Shown here: positions 25,242 through 33,983 of the stretch, piece by piece
How positions within the stretch are numbered: position 1 is the first letter of the stretch
How the letters are laid out: the number at the start of each line of letters is the position of its first letter
DNA from: Salinispora pacifica CNR114
GTDB taxonomy: Bacteria; Actinomycetota; Actinomycetes; Mycobacteriales; Micromonosporaceae
Length of the DNA: 64,000 nt
Assembly: GCF_000514775.1 (NCBI RefSeq)
Contig: NZ_AZWO01000005.1
Location: forward strand, 1 to 64,000
Direction of reading: 5' to 3'
The notes under the pieces: generated by a model
Database searches by the model: none
Seen by the model: the letters and a program-made list of their open reading frames with translations, nothing else
What the model was told of the DNA's origin: nothing
Translations under genes and position numbers: made by a program

Positions 25242-26879
25242 TCACCCGACCGGGTGGGTCCGGTGCGCAGCTCCGGCTCTGCTGAGCGCAGCAGACAGGT
25301 ACCGCTCGATGCGGTTCGGCTCCGGCGGGCCGGCGTAGCCGATGTGCCGGTCTGGCCGGATCACGAAGGCCGCGGCACCGGCGTCGTACAGCTTCTGGGC
25401 GCTACGGCCCCGGTCGAGGAGGACTGGAACCGGGGCACGCACAGTCTGGGTCAGCTGCCAGGCGGGGGTCAGTAGCCGCAGCTCCACTGCGCCGGGCCAG
25501 CGGCGGGCGAGCGTGTCGACCAGCCTGTTGATCTGTGTGGTCAGGGCCGGGTCGGGCTTCGGCGCGGCCAGCAGGAGGGTGTGGCGGTCGGTGGCGAGTT
25601 GGTCGTGCAGGCGCTGTGGCTGGTGGGTGATCCCGTCGAACAGCGTCGGGTCGGGCAGGCGGTCCCCACCGTGCAGGCCGCCCCTGCGGCCGGTCACCCC
25701 GGCGGTGCCGCGGTAGCTGTGTGCGAGTTGGGACAGTCGGTGGGCGAGTAGTTGGCGGGCCGGCATGCTGGCCTGTAGCCCGGACAGCACCAGGTCGCGT
25801 AGGTGCCGGCGCGGGTCGCCCCGCAACAGCATCGCCGCCGCGCCGAGGTGGGTGAAGCGGACGACCTGTCGTCCGATCCGATGCCGTTCGGCCTGGTAGC
25901 TGTCGAGTAGGGCGGCCGGGGCCCAGCCGGCGATCACCGCGGCGAGTTTCCAGCCCAGGTTGATCGCGTCGGCGACGCCGAGGTTGAGCCCTTGGCCGCC
26001 GAACGGGGTGTGGACATGCGCTGCGTCGCCGGCCAGGAAGACGCGACCCGCGCGGTAGCTGGCCGCCTGCTTGCGGGCCAGGTTGAAGGTCCAGAACTGG
26101 TCGGTGGATTCGATGGTGGCGGGGATCCCGGTCCGGGACAGGGCCGCCTGCGCGTCGCTGTGGGTGGGGGGTACCAGCCGGCCGGTGGCGTCGCTGGTTT
26201 GGGTGTACGCCAGCCGGAACCGCCGTCGCCCGGGTAGGGGGAAGACGCCGTAGATCCCGCTGCCGTCACTGGAGAAGGTCATCTCGTTGCGCGGCAACGG
26301 CCAGTCGACCACCGCGTCGCAGAGCACCCACGGATCGCTGTACGTGGTGCCATCGAAGTCGATCCCGAGCAGGTCCCGCACCGTGCTGTGCGCGCCGTCG
26401 CAGCCGACGACCCACTGCGGGGTGACGGTTTCGGTGCCGCCGTCGGGCGTGGTGAGGGTGGCGGTGACCTCAGTATCGGTCGAGGTGAGGCCGACCAGGG
26501 TGGTGCTGCGGTGCAGTGGGACGCCGTGCCGGGTCAGATGGTCGATGAGGATCTGCTCGGTGCGGTACTGCGGAATGTCGACCAGGTGCGGGTACGCGGT
26601 GTCGTCGAGCACGCGGAAGTCGACGCTGAGTCGGTCGCGGTGGCTGGTTCGCAGGGTGAGCACATCGACCCGCTGCCCTTCGGCGAGGATCCGGTCGGCC
26701 ACGCCGAGATCACGGAGATGTTCCAGCGTACGGGCGTGCAGCGCGGCCGATTTGGTCAGCTCCAGCGGGGCGGCGTGCTTGTCGATGACCCGGGTGCCAA
26801 CACCGAGTCGGGTCAGTTGGGCGGCGAGGGCCAGGCCGGTGGGGCCGGCCCCGACGATCAGCACCTGCGGGTGTGGCAT
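25242..26879 (-). CDS. FAD-dependent aromatic hydroxylase (PHBH/PgaE-like family)
   Basis: The 545-residue protein opens PQVLIVGAGPTGLALAAQLT (FAD GxGxxG). It has the DG motif VVGCDGAHSTVRDLLG and the second flavin motif VFLAGDAAHVHTPFGGQGLN. A thioredoxin-like C-terminal domain follows. This is the architecture of polyketide/rifampicin-type aromatic hydroxylases and MhpA-like enzymes. ATG 26879 has agagagg about eight bases upstream, better than GTG 26888. It is divergent from a TetR gene with operators between them, so it is probably induced by its substrate or an antibiotic-like compound. Confidence 0.88.
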   Translation of the reverse strand: MPHPQVLIVGAGPTGLALAAQLTRLGVGTRVIDKHAAPLELTKSAALHARTLEHLRDLGVADRILAEGQRVDVLTLRTSHRDRLSVDFRVLDDTAYPHLVDIPQYRTEQILIDHLTRHGVPLHRSTTLVGLTSTDTEVTATLTTPDGGTETVTPQWVVGCDGAHSTVRDLLGIDFDGTTYSDPWVLCDAVVDWPLPRNEMTFSSDGSGIYGVFPLPGRRRFRLAYTQTSDATGRLVPPTHSDAQAALSRTGIPATIESTDQFWTFNLARKQAASYRAGRVFLAGDAAHVHTPFGGQGLNLGVADAINLGWKLAAVIAGWAPAALLDSYQAERHRIGRQVVRFTHLGAAAMLLRGDPRRHLRDLVLSGLQASMPARQLLAHRLSQLAHSYRGTAGVTGRRGGLHGGDRLPDPTLFDGITHQPQRLHDQLATDRHTLLLAAPKPDPALTTQINRLVDTLARRWPGAVELRLLTPAWQLTQTVRAPVPVLLDRGRSAQKLYDAGAAAFVIRPDRHIGYAGPPEPNRIERYLSAALSRAGAAHRTHPVG

Positions 26880-26918
26880 GTCGTGCACCTCTCTACTGAT
26901 GGCCGATGGCTAATAAAA

Positions 26919-26984
26919 GTGAGCGCTCGCTCTCTTTAGCGTGCGCCCGCCCGCTGGGCGCCGTCAAGAGCGAGTGCTCGCTTT
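26919..26984. promoter_or_regulatory. Divergent promoter region with two TetR operator-like sites
   Basis: Two related sites occur: agtgagcgctcgctctcttt near 26919-26938 and aagagcgagtgctcgcttta near 26965-26984. The second holds the palindrome AGCGAG-TG-CTCGCT. They lie between the divergent hydroxylase (start 26879) and TetR (start 26996) genes, consistent with one repressor controlling both. Confidence 0.65.
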
Positions 26985-26995
26985 ACGATGAGGGG

Positions 26996-27598
26996 ATGCC
27001 GAGAGTCTCCGAAGACCACCGTGCTGCCCGACGCCGGCAGATCCTGTCGGCTGCCGCCACCCGCTTCGCCCGCGACGGCTTCCACCGCACCTCCATGCAG
27101 GACGTGGTGGATGAGTCCGGCCTGTCGTTCGGTGCCGTCTACCGCTACTTCCGCACCAAGAACGACATCGTCATGGCGATCTCCCTGGAGGCGATCAGCG
27201 TGATCGAGACGGTGGTCCGCGACGGTGTCCAGGACGGCCGTCCCGTCGCCGACCTGCTGGCTACGCTGCCAGGCGCGCTGCTCGACCTCGAACAGATCGA
27301 CGAGCGGATGCGGCTGGCGGTGCAGGCGTGGGGGGAGGCGCTCCGAGATCCAGCCCTCGCCCAGCGGATGCAGGAGGGGCTACGGCGGGCGCGCGCCGCG
27401 CTTCGGGAGAGCATCGAGGTCAACTGCGCCGACAGTGGCGTCCATATCGACGCGGACGCCGCGGCGCAGGTCCTGATCTCAATCATCCAGGGCTTTATCC
27501 TGCAACGGTCCTGGGATCCCCGCCTCGACGCCGACTCGTACGGCCAGGCGGCCCAAGCGCTGATCAGCGGCAGGCTCGGCGGCGCTACGACGGGGTAG
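26996..27598 (+). CDS. TetR-family regulator of the divergent hydroxylase
   Basis: The 200-residue protein has RRRQILSAAATRFARDGFHR and DVVDESGLSFGAVYRYFRTK, a standard TetR helix-turn-helix. The C-terminal sensor is similar to the AcrR type. ATG 26996 has gagggg immediately upstream; an open frame from 26906 would read through the operators. It likely represses itself and the FAD hydroxylase gene. Confidence 0.85.
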   Translation: MPRVSEDHRAARRRQILSAAATRFARDGFHRTSMQDVVDESGLSFGAVYRYFRTKNDIVMAISLEAISVIETVVRDGVQDGRPVADLLATLPGALLDLEQIDERMRLAVQAWGEALRDPALAQRMQEGLRRARAALRESIEVNCADSGVHIDADAAAQVLISIIQGFILQRSWDPRLDADSYGQAAQALISGRLGGATTG

Positions 27599-28655
27599 TG
27601 TTGATGTTGAGCGATCGTCGGCCTGGCGTCGTGTCGCCAGAGAACCTCTCATCGCGAGATGTGTGCCAACCTTGCCCAAGCCACTGAGGAGCATCTGCGG
27701 TACAGCCTTGACTGATTGCCGCACCTCAGCAAAGGGTCGTTAAAGGACGTCCGACTCGCTCTTCGCTGAATCCGTTCCTCCTGCTGGCGGCCGTGGCCGT
27801 CTGGGAGCGACTTAGCTACACCGGCACGCCACCTCGCTCCCGCCATACCATGCTCCGGGCTTTCTGGATGGGCGCGACAAGTAGGTGAGAGGTAGGAACA
27901 GGAGGCTGTCGGGCGGAGGCGAAACCTCAACTGGCCGCGCACGGCCAAGGGCTTGCAGATTGGTGAGTCTGGAATCTGCCCTAATGGCGTTGGGGGCGAT
28001 GGAGAGCCGTCGCAGGTCCCGGTGATCGGTCCGCCGTTGGACGCCCTGCTCAAGAACGCCGGGCAATGCGCAGCGGGCCGCCGCGCGCTTCCTGGCAGCT
28101 GTGGGTCCGCACCGGATACACCGGCGCCGCTCCGTAGGGTTGCGTCGGGTTCCTTGTCGGTTGTCGGGCCGACGGGGAACGGGCTGCTTCGGGCGTCGGA
28201 GTGGATCCGGAGGTCGCCGTCATCGGCCGAAGGCGCGGAACGGGCACGCCCGAGGGGTCGCAGCCATCATCGTGCAGCTCATCGACTGCTCGCTGGCTGC
28301 CGTCGCCAGCGAGCAGGGCTGTGGTGGTAATGACCTGCGGCTGCCGGGCGGCCGCACCGAATGGGCCGGCCGAAGGTGACCTGCCGGTGTGTGGACTGGC
28401 CTGGTGGACGGAGAGTGGCACCGAACAGACCTTCCCGTTAGCCGAGAATTCGGTTAACGTGAATGCGCGGCTGGTGGGGCGCAGCAGATCGTTCCCGCCG
28501 GCTTGTTTGTGGTCTTCCCAGTAAGCCGGGCTGTCTGCGTTGAGTCCGGTGACGCGCCACTGTCGGAGCTCTGAAATCTCTTAACAGGCTGGGCGGCCGG
28601 TTCCCCCGATAGCAGCAGCAGCATCGACCGCCGCCACTGAATATTGGAGGATCGG
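27599..28655. other. About 1 kb without a recognisable gene
   Basis: Several open frames of 80-135 codons exist on both strands (for example minus 27812-28066 and plus 28101-28379). None has a ribosome-binding site, family motif or normal third-position bias. An imperfect palindrome lies at 28436-28459. The region is unusually long for this gene-dense stretch and may contain decayed genes or a regulatory RNA. Confidence 0.4.
28436..28459. promoter_or_regulatory. Imperfect 24-bp palindrome upstream of the acyl-CoA ligase gene
   Basis: The outer arms cgttagccga and tcggttaacg are complementary except at one base and flank a GAAT centre. Its position, about 200 bp before the fadD-like start, and its AT-containing core in GC-rich DNA make it a candidate operator. 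No regulator gene is adjacent. Confidence 0.35.
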
Positions 28656-30449
28656 GTGCGGGAGTCGACATCGCCGCCGCTATACGTGGTGCCGGAGGAA
28701 GGCGGGCTCGCTGACCTCGTCGCGGGCAACGCCGCCGAGGAGCCGGATGCACCGGTGTTCCACCGCAAGGTCGGGGACCGTTGGGAGCCGGTCAGCGCCG
28801 CGACATTCTTCACCGAGGTCACCGATCTGTCCCGTGGGCTGATCGCCAAGGGGGTCGAGCACGGGGACCGCGTCGGCCTGCTCTCCAGTAATCGGTACGA
28901 GTGGTCACTCATGGACTTTGCCCTCTGGATGATCGGTGCGTCGCCCGTCCCGATCTACCTGACCTCCTCACCCGAGCAGATCGAATGGATTCTCGGCGAC
29001 TCGGGTTCGGTGGCGGTCGTGGTGGAGAACGCGACGCACGAGGAGGTGGTTCAGGGATTGCGGGGGAAGCTTCCCGCCCTGCAGCATGTCTGGCAGCTCG
29101 ACGCCGGGGCGGTGGAGGAACTCCGGGGCGCGGGTGCCGCGGTCGAGCCAGCTGTGGTGGAGGAGCGTCGGAAGGCGGTACAACCGGGGGACATTGCCAC
29201 GATCATCTACACCTCGGGCACCACCGGGATGCCCAAGGGTTGCACCCTCAGCCACGCCAATCTGCTTGCCGGCTCCGGCAATTCGGTCGCCCTACTCCGC
29301 ACCATGTTCGGGCCGGTGGGCGACCTTCCCGCCTCAACCCTGCTCTTTCTGCCCCTTGCCCACGTCTTCGGCCGGATGGTGCAGGTCGGTGCCACGGTGG
29401 CGCGGACGCCCCTGGCGCACTGCTCCGATGTGAAGCAGGTTCCGGCGGAACTGGCCAGTTACCAGCCGACCTTCCTGCTCTCGGTTCCGTACGTGTTGGA
29501 AAAGGCGTACAACAGCGCCCGACGCAAGGCGTACGAGGGTGGCAAGGGCAAGATCTTCGACCGTGCGGCAGCGACGGCGATCGCCTACTCGGAAGCGCAG
29601 CAGCCCGGTCTGGGCCTGCGCCTCCGCCATGCTCTCTTCGATCGGCTGGTCTACAGCAAGTTCCGTGCCGCGCTGGGTGGGAACCTGCGCTACGTCATCT
29701 CCGGGGGCGCGGCGTTGGGGGAGCGCCTGACGCACTTCTACCGGGGCTGCGGCATCACGGTGTTCGAGGGTTACGGACTCACCGAAACCAGTGCGGCGGT
29801 CACGGTCAACTCGCTGGAGTCCTTCCGGCCGGGGACGGTGGGCCGGGTCGTGCCGAGTGTGCAGATGCGCATCGGCGACGACGGTGAGGTGCAGTGCACC
29901 GGAGGCCCGGTGTTCGCGGGCTACTGGAACAACGAGACGGCCAATGCCGAGGCCTTCACCGAGGACGGCTGGTTCCGCACCGGCGACATCGGAGAGTTCG
30001 ACGACCACGGTCACCTGCGGATCACGGGCCGGAAGAAGGAGATCCTGGTGACCAGCGGGGGCAAGAACGTCTCCCCCACCCTGATCGAGGATCGCATCGC
30101 CTCCTCCCCCCTGGTCGCCCAGGCGCTCGTGGTGGGGGATGGGCAGAAGTACATCGCCGCGCTCATCACCATCGACTCGGAGTACCTGGAGCACTGGAAG
30201 ACCAGCGCGGGAAAGCCGGCCGAGGCCACCCCCGCGGAGCTGGCCAATGACCCCGACCTCCTGCAGGAGTTGCAGCGCGCCGTGGACGCGGGCAACGCGG
30301 CGGTGTCCACGGCCGAGGCGGTACGACGTTTCCGCGTACTCCCCAGCGAGTTCACCGTGGAGTCCGGCCATCTGACGCCGTCGCTGAAGATGCGTCGCAA
30401 GGTGATCATGACGGACTTCGCCGACGAGGTGGCCGAGCTGTACGACTGA
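28656..30449 (+). CDS. Long-chain fatty acid--CoA ligase (FadD15-like)
   Basis: The 597-residue protein has the AMP-binding P-loop IIYTSGTTGMPKGCTLSH near residue 190, LPLAHVFGRM, YGLTETSAAVTVNS (A5) and GWFRTGDIGEFDDHGHLRI (A8). It ends at the C-terminal subdomain with GRKKEILVTSGGKNVSP. These define the ANL superfamily; the length and N-terminal PLYVVPEE resemble actinobacterial FadD15-type ligases. It activates a fatty acid to acyl-AMP and then acyl-CoA in the cytoplasm. GTG 28656 has ggagg six bases upstream. It appears monocistronic, ending in a strong terminator. Confidence 0.92.
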   Translation: MRESTSPPLYVVPEEGGLADLVAGNAAEEPDAPVFHRKVGDRWEPVSAATFFTEVTDLSRGLIAKGVEHGDRVGLLSSNRYEWSLMDFALWMIGASPVPIYLTSSPEQIEWILGDSGSVAVVVENATHEEVVQGLRGKLPALQHVWQLDAGAVEELRGAGAAVEPAVVEERRKAVQPGDIATIIYTSGTTGMPKGCTLSHANLLAGSGNSVALLRTMFGPVGDLPASTLLFLPLAHVFGRMVQVGATVARTPLAHCSDVKQVPAELASYQPTFLLSVPYVLEKAYNSARRKAYEGGKGKIFDRAAATAIAYSEAQQPGLGLRLRHALFDRLVYSKFRAALGGNLRYVISGGAALGERLTHFYRGCGITVFEGYGLTETSAAVTVNSLESFRPGTVGRVVPSVQMRIGDDGEVQCTGGPVFAGYWNNETANAEAFTEDGWFRTGDIGEFDDHGHLRITGRKKEILVTSGGKNVSPTLIEDRIASSPLVAQALVVGDGQKYIAALITIDSEYLEHWKTSAGKPAEATPAELANDPDLLQELQRAVDAGNAAVSTAEAVRRFRVLPSEFTVESGHLTPSLKMRRKVIMTDFADEVAELYD

Positions 30450-30470
30450 TCCACCCCTCGCCGTACCCGG

Positions 30471-30507
30471 AAGGCCCTGCGCGTGCCCTGGCACGTGTCA
30501 GGGCCTT
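30471..30507 (+). terminator. Terminator after the acyl-CoA ligase gene
   Basis: A perfect outer stem aaggccctg / cagggcctt encloses an inner stem (cgtgcc/ggcacg), 21 bp after the stop. It is followed by tcggtgttcg. Confidence 0.85.
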
Positions 30508-30687
30508 TCGGTGTTCGTGCTCCCGGTAGCGAGTCTCGGGGGTGCGGTCACGATCCGCCTCGTTACTGGTAGCGAGCGGCTACACCAGCCACCCAGCCTG
30601 CTTCCGATCGGCAGGAGCCACGCGCGGCCGATTAGCGAGCGCGGTACGACCCGGCGGGGCGGCGGGTAGCGAGGCAGCGTCGGCAAG

Positions 30688-32169
30688 ATGGATGGTGTGA
30701 TGGCTTCGCGACCGCCGGCCCGGTACGGCTACCGCAGCCTCGGGGCCGAGCCCGGCTTCGGGGTCCGGTTGGCGGGCGCCGCCGCGAGCAAGCTGCAAGC
30801 CGGCATGTTCTCCTTCGCGCTGCTCTACGCGGTCTCCGCCGGTCGCTCCTATGGCGTCGCCGCGCTGGTCGTCGCGGTCGCCGCGCTCGGCGGTATCGCG
30901 GCGCCCCTCCGCGGGCGGCTGCTCGACCGGTTCGGCGACAGGCGGGTCCTGTGGCCCATCCTGGCCGTGCATGTGGTCTCCGTGGCGGCGCTGTCGGTCA
31001 ACGAAGGGCTGCACGGGCCGGTGCTGGCCACCTTTGGGCCGGCGCTGGTGGCGAACGTGTCGATGCCTCCGGTCGGGGTGCTGTCGCGGGTCATGTGGCG
31101 CAGGATGTCGCAGCCGGAGAATCTGCGGAGCGCGTTGGCGCTCGACGCGGTGCTCACGGATCTCGCCTTCGTCCTCGGACCTGCCCTGGTCGGTCTGCTG
31201 ACCGAAGCCGTGTCGCCGATGGCCGGGTTGGCGGTTTCCAGCGGGTCGAGCGCGCTGGCGGCGGTCCTACTCCTGCGGGCGCAGGCCGGTCGGGAATCAG
31301 CCCGGAGAGTCAGCCGGGATCCGGTCGGGGGCACCCGCCGGGAGCCGGTCGCGGGCACCCTTCGGGAGCCGGCTGCGGGGGATGCCGGCCGGGGGTCGGA
31401 ACGGGGCACCGGCGGCGCGCGGCACTGGTTCGGGCCGCTTGTGTTGGCGCCCCTACGCTGGCTGCTGCTCGTCGCCTGTCTCTTCGCCGCAGCGTTGCAC
31501 GCCGTGCAGATCGCACTCCCCGCGGTGGCTGGTCGGTCGGCTGGCGCGGCTCTGGTCAGCCTGCTGTCGGTGGGCAGCATCGTCGGTGGCCTGGCCGTTG
31601 GGGCGCTGCGTGGGCGGTGGGTACCGCGCCTGCCCGCCCTGCTCCTGGGGCTTGCCCTCGCGTGTGTGGCCCTGGCGGTGGTCGGTCGACTGCCGCTGGG
31701 GCTGTTGGTGGCCGGATGCCTCCTGGTCGGTCTCTTCATCGGGCCCACCTTCGTTTCCCTGTACAGCACTGCGGGTGACCTGGCGCCGTCGGGTACCGAG
31801 GTGGAGACGCAGTCCTGGACCGGGGCTGCCATTCAGCTCGGCGCCGCCATGGGCGCTGCGGCCGGTGCCGCCGCTATCGAGGGCTGGGCGCCGCTGGCCG
31901 CGGTCGGGGTGGCCGCCGTGCTGGCGTTGTCCGGGGTTGGGGCAGGCGTTCGGGTGGCCCGCTCGCCGCGGCACCGCAGCCGACCGGACGGCCCCAGCCG
32001 GAGTGCGCCTACCGCGGAGTCGGCTGAGACCGGTCGTCCTTCCTCGGCCGAGGCCGGCCACCTTCCCCCGGCTGAGGCCGGCCGTCTTTCCACGGTGACC
32101 AACAACCTCGACGTACCACCGGGCGTTGATCCCGACGGTAGAGGTGTTTCTGCCCGCATTGAGGGATAG
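30688..32169 (+). CDS. MFS-type membrane transporter
   Basis: The 493-residue protein has about 11-12 hydrophobic helices and an MFS loop motif (GRLLDRFGDRRVLWPI) between TM2 and TM3. A long Arg/Gly-rich loop in the middle includes near-repeats GGTRREPVAGTLREPAAG. The C-terminal 70 residues are soluble and contain the repeats ETGRPSSAEAGHLPPAEAGR. The last codons (GVDPDGRGVSARIEG) coincide with the DNA element conserved upstream of the RCC1 genes. This suggests that the 3' end was built from, or doubles as, regulatory DNA. The transported compound is unknown. Confidence 0.75.
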   Translation: MDGVMASRPPARYGYRSLGAEPGFGVRLAGAAASKLQAGMFSFALLYAVSAGRSYGVAALVVAVAALGGIAAPLRGRLLDRFGDRRVLWPILAVHVVSVAALSVNEGLHGPVLATFGPALVANVSMPPVGVLSRVMWRRMSQPENLRSALALDAVLTDLAFVLGPALVGLLTEAVSPMAGLAVSSGSSALAAVLLLRAQAGRESARRVSRDPVGGTRREPVAGTLREPAAGDAGRGSERGTGGARHWFGPLVLAPLRWLLLVACLFAAALHAVQIALPAVAGRSAGAALVSLLSVGSIVGGLAVGALRGRWVPRLPALLLGLALACVALAVVGRLPLGLLVAGCLLVGLFIGPTFVSLYSTAGDLAPSGTEVETQSWTGAAIQLGAAMGAAAGAAAIEGWAPLAAVGVAAVLALSGVGAGVRVARSPRHRSRPDGPSRSAPTAESAETGRPSSAEAGHLPPAEAGRLSTVTNNLDVPPGVDPDGRGVSARIEG

Positions 32170-32227
32170 GTAACCAGTAGTAATAGCTGCCCTTCTTGCG
32201 GTACTTCACTGCGCGGAGGCGTACGCG
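32121..32227 (+). promoter_or_regulatory. Conserved 5' leader of RCC1 paralogue 1
   Basis: From gcgttgatcccgacggtaga to the start codon this DNA aligns with the minus-strand leader at 59350-59244 and, from TTTCTrCCC on, with 35402-35485. TTTCTrCCC lies 81, 84 and 82 bases before the three ATGs. A small hairpin (ggtaga/tctrcc) and a common end (GCGG...GCGGAGG...CGATGCA) are shared. The first 49 bases also encode the end of the upstream MFS protein. It probably contains the promoter and a structured leader. Confidence 0.7.
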
Positions 32228-33946
32228 ATGCAGGGGTTCTGTCAGCGGCTGGGTCGGGGTGCCGGAGGGCACCAGGCGGGACGTGCTGTCGTCGGATGGT
32301 TCGCCCTCGCGCTGGCGGTGACGGTAACGCAGGCGATCGGGGTATCACCCGTGCTGGCGCAGCACCAGCCCGGATCGATGGCCGCGTCGCAATTCCTCCT
32401 CGCCTGGGGAAACAACAACGATGGGCAGCTTGGCAACGGAACTACTACCGGAAGCAACGAGCCGATCGCGGTGAGCCTGCCGCTGGGCGTCACGGTCACC
32501 GCTGTCGCCGCCGGTCGGCATCACAGCCTGGCGTTGACCTCGACCGGCACCATCCTCGCCTGGGGTGCCAACCACTTTGGTCAGCTTGGGGACGGAACCC
32601 TGATCGACCGTAGCGCGCCCGTCGAGGTGAGCCTGCCGTCGGGCACCACGGTTACCGCCATCGCCGCCGGCAGCATCCACAGCCTGGCGTTGACCTCGAC
32701 CGGCACCGTCCTCGCCTGGGGCGGCAACGGCTTCGGTCAGCTCGGGGACGGGAGCACGACCAGGCGTACCACGCCCGTCGAGGCGACCATGCCGTCCGGT
32801 GTCACGGTCACCGCTGTCGCCGCCGCGGACAGCCACAGCCTGGCGGTGACCTCCGCGGGCGCCGCGTTCGGCTGGGGGCTGAACAGCCTTGGTCAGCTGG
32901 GCGACGGGAGCACCGACGATCGGAGCACGCCGGCCAGCGTCGCCCTGCCCCCCGGCGTCGAGGTCACCGCGATCGCCGCCGGCCGCCGTCACAGTCTGGC
33001 GGTCACCTCCACCGGCACCGCCCTGGCCTGGGGGTACAACGCCACTGGTCAACTCGGGGACGGGACCAACACCAACCGGAGCGCGCCGGTCGGCGTCGCT
33101 CTACCCCTCGGCGTCGACGTTGCCGCCGTGGCGGCCGGCCGCGTCCACAGTGCCGCCCTGACCTCAGCTGGCACCGTCTTCGCCTGGGGGGACAACAGCG
33201 CCGGGCAGCTTGGAAACGGGAGCAACAGCAGCAGCAACGAACCCCTCGACGTCAGCCTGCCGACGGGCACCACGTTCACCACCATCGCCTCCCGCGACAG
33301 CGACCACACCCTGGTGATAGCCACCGACGGCACCGCCCTCGCCTGGGGGAGCAATGTCTTCGGCCAGCTCGGTGACGGAACCGGCAACAACTCCAACACG
33401 CCGGTGGCCGTCACCCTGCCCTCCGGTATCACCCTGACCGCCACCGCCGTCGGCGACAACCACAGCCTGGCCCTGCCGGCTCAGCAGGTGGGCTCCGCCA
33501 CGACCCTGCAGGTCTCGCCGCCGGACCCGACCGCGGATCAGGACGTCACGCTCACCGCCACCGTCACCTGCGACCTCGCAGACCCGACCGGCAGCGTCAC
33601 CTTCCGCAACAACAACACCGAGCTCGCCACCGTGCCGCTGGACACCACCAACACCGCCACCCACACCACCCGGCTCCCCACCGGCGCCAACACTCTCACC
33701 GCCGACTACACCAGCACCACCACCGTCTGCCCGAGCAGTCAGTCCGAGTCCACCACCATCACCGTCGCCGACCCGACCGATCCGACCGACCCCACCGATC
33801 CGACCGATCCGACCGCCCCCACCGACCCTGATCTGCCCATCACCGGGGCCAGTCTGCCCAGCCTGCTCGGCGCCGCCACCCTGCTTCTCCTCGCCGGCGT
33901 CAGCTTCATCTGCCTCACCCGCCGACACCGGTCGGCCCACCACTGA
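32228..33946 (+). CDS. Sortase-anchored RCC1-repeat (seven-bladed propeller) surface protein, paralogue 1
   Basis: The 572-residue protein has a signal peptide (MQGFCQRLGRG..., cleavage near SPVLAQ). Seven RCC1 repeats follow, each with AWGxNxxGQLG and HSLALTSTG-type strands, predicting one complete beta-propeller (about 55-410). Next is an Ig-like Big_3/5 domain (VSPPDPTADQDVTLTATVTC and VTFRNNNTELATVPLD), a (DPT)n linker and LPITG with a hydrophobic helix and RRHR tail. It should be displayed on the cell wall. ATG 32228 follows gcggagg. Two paralogues lie at 35486-37165 and 57459-59243. Ligand unknown; propellers of this type usually bind proteins or sugars. Confidence 0.88.
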   Translation: MQGFCQRLGRGAGGHQAGRAVVGWFALALAVTVTQAIGVSPVLAQHQPGSMAASQFLLAWGNNNDGQLGNGTTTGSNEPIAVSLPLGVTVTAVAAGRHHSLALTSTGTILAWGANHFGQLGDGTLIDRSAPVEVSLPSGTTVTAIAAGSIHSLALTSTGTVLAWGGNGFGQLGDGSTTRRTTPVEATMPSGVTVTAVAAADSHSLAVTSAGAAFGWGLNSLGQLGDGSTDDRSTPASVALPPGVEVTAIAAGRRHSLAVTSTGTALAWGYNATGQLGDGTNTNRSAPVGVALPLGVDVAAVAAGRVHSAALTSAGTVFAWGDNSAGQLGNGSNSSSNEPLDVSLPTGTTFTTIASRDSDHTLVIATDGTALAWGSNVFGQLGDGTGNNSNTPVAVTLPSGITLTATAVGDNHSLALPAQQVGSATTLQVSPPDPTADQDVTLTATVTCDLADPTGSVTFRNNNTELATVPLDTTNTATHTTRLPTGANTLTADYTSTTTVCPSSQSESTTITVADPTDPTDPTDPTDPTAPTDPDLPITGASLPSLLGAATLLLLAGVSFICLTRRHRSAHH

Positions 33947-33983
33947 GGTGATCAGGTAGCGGTATCGGGCTACATTGCGGCCC

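Noticed and set aside
32121..32227. Conserved RCC1 leader as a known riboswitch (c-di-GMP or c-di-AMP class)
   Set aside because: I could not find the conserved cores of these classes; only a short hairpin and scattered conserved blocks are present, so no class is assigned.
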